From: Teratosphaeria epicoccoides
Lineage: Eukaryota > Ascomycota > Dothideomycetes > Mycosphaerellales > Teratosphaeriaceae
Direction: 5' to 3'
DNA: 54,960 nucleotides
Assembly (NCBI GenBank): GCA_021401465.1
Contig: JADDMT010000162.1
Coordinates: forward strand, 1-54,960
Shown: positions 53,801 to 54,960 of the stretch, in pieces
Numbering within the stretch: position 1 is the stretch's first letter
Layout of the letters: every line of letters begins with the position of its first letter
Position numbers and translations under genes: made by a program
Notes under the pieces: generated by a model
Databases searched by the model: none
The model's input: only the letters and a program-made list of their open reading frames with translations
What the model was told of the DNA's origin: nothing

Positions 53801-54960
53801 TATCGCTTCGTTTAGGACAGCGAGCTGCCTAGTAGTCCCTCGCTCTACAGATGTAGCAGTTACTCGGAGGCTTCTCGCTACCGTCTTTTGGCTCGGAGGG
53901 CTTGCTCCTCCGGAATGAACTACCGCGTTAGACGTGACCCCTAGGGCGCTTGTAATAGCGGCCCTTCGGTAGGTCCTTAGGGCTTAGACGCTTATTGTCC
54001 TTACCGCCCGATTTTCTATTTCGCTTCAAGGTGATTTCCATACGTGTCGCAAGGGACACGAGGTCTTGCCGAGTTGTTAGAAGTTCATGAAAAGTCATGA
54101 TCGTGTTCTGAAGATTGTCATTAAGTTTGACGAGCAAGTGCCGCACGCGTTACGTCTCGGTATAGGGTGGCATCTGTCTCTCGAGCGTGGCGAGATAGGT
54201 AGCGAAGCTAGAGGTTGTTTGTCCCTTCCCCTGCTTAGCCTTCTCGTACTCGACGGACACGGTAAGGGCGCGATTCCCCGGATCCTCGACCTAGTCGACA
54301 CAGAACTAGCGAAAGTCCGCCCACGTATACGTTCTGTCATAGACCCGCATAAGGTCATACCGCTCATGCTAATTGTTGCGAGGTTCCTTATCCTCTTCGA
54401 GCCACATTACACTAAAGGCAACTCGTTCGCCCTCCGTGGAATATCCGCGTAGGTTAAGCACGAAAACTGCCTCACACGCCTGCAAGAAAGTTCGAGCCTC
54501 CTTCAAGGTGTCTCCCTTGAACGGCTTCAGGTTGCGTGCGTTACGACTACCTCCTAGTTAGCCTACTATGGCCCTGAATTCAGGCACCAAGTTCGCGGGC
54601 ACACGCGGAGGGTCTGCGCCTCCTAATAAGTTGTCTTCGCGGGTCCCTAGCGTGAAATCTCGCTAGATTTCTTCGTCTACTAGTTCGTTAGTACTACTCA
54701 TGGCGACGTCTTCGTCGTCCTCGCCGTTGTCGCTGCCAGGAGCGGTGCGGCTCCAGCTCTCGTTCGCAAGGCGGTTCGCGACCTAATCGACAATCATGGC
54801 TACGAGGGCCGGGTCGATAGTCGGGGTTAGCTACGGTCCCTGTGCGGGGGGTCTATTGCCTAGTCCGCCGCGTAATTGTCCTCTAGCGGAACCGTCGCTC
54901 GATGTAGTGTCGCTCGCAGCGGTTACTTCTGCGGGCTAGTTACTCGGGCTAGCTTCGCCA
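53801..54960 (-). pseudogene. gag of element B, running off the right edge
   Basis: The minus-strand frame contains FLQACEAVFVLNLRGYS, FATYLATLERQMPPYTET and LLVKLNDNLQNTIMTFHELL, then a basic linker. A zinc knuckle at about 53830-53870 (CYICRARDY, then AARCP) has the histidine replaced by tyrosine. The start, near ATG 54701 (ATGAGTAGTACTAA), matches the gag start of element A. The leader continues to the edge; the 5' LTR is outside the window. Confidence 0.8.

Noticed and set aside
45512..54960. Stop codon reassignment (TAG read as an amino acid) in the repeat region
   Set aside because: TAG stops are numerous, but TAA and TGA also occur in the frames and the A/B comparison shows CA/TG to TA mutation. 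RIP explains them without a changed code.

Overview
The window is nuclear DNA of a filamentous ascomycete. Evidence: short GT-AG introns of about 50-100 bp with CTAAC/CTGAC-like branch points, fungal-only families (DASH subunit Dad3, Ktr mannosyltransferase, HET-domain relic, GH125 mannosidase) and retroelements mutated by a repeat-induced point mutation (RIP)-like process. Protein resemblance and gene style fit a Dothideomycete, perhaps the Mycosphaerellaceae; that placement is inference.

From 1 to about 42.6 kb is a normal gene-bearing block, with genes on both strands and mostly housekeeping: Golgi mannosyltransferase (+), macro-domain phosphatase (-), Rieske protein (+), F-box-like protein (-), Bcp1 (-), GMP synthase (+), sulfite reductase beta subunit (-), an orphan cysteine-cluster protein (-), an MDR oxidoreductase (-), cyclin C (-), a calcium-regulated mitochondrial carrier (+), an Nrc-2/Fpk1-type AGC kinase (+), a cyclophilin (-), an arrestin-like protein (+), an orphan membrane protein (+), Dad3 (-), a hotdog thioesterase (+) and a secreted GH125 mannosidase (-). 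Gene models were spliced by eye from frame, splice sites and family resemblance. Several start or end in short exons.

Between GMP synthase and sulfite reductase (9.6-14.6 kb) lies a decayed island. It holds the broken remains of a HET-domain gene and of a PfkB-type sugar kinase. Next to them is one intact two-exon gene for a 65-residue small secreted protein with six cysteines, an effector-like candidate. A 20-bp minisatellite of about 18 units lies beyond sulfite reductase.

From about 42.6 kb to the end the composition changes abruptly. The first 2 kb is extremely TA-rich. The rest is a cluster of Ty3/gypsy-type LTR retrotransposons in opposite orientations. Element A (+) has one LTR and a gag start. 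Element C (+) is a different gypsy element with an LTR piece, a gag with a CCHC knuckle and a protease, cut off by element B. Element B (-, same family as A) has a 3' LTR, polypurine tract, chromodomain integrase, RNase H, reverse transcriptase, protease and gag, and runs off the right edge. A and B differ largely by CA-to-TA and TG-to-TA changes.

The most unusual feature is in element B. Between the end of pol and the 3' LTR, on the opposite strand to pol, there is a 498-codon frame at 48421-49917. It has its own TATA box, a ten-cysteine N-terminal region and basic KKRK-type clusters, and is broken only by point-mutation stops. It looks like an accessory antisense gene carried by the retrotransposon.
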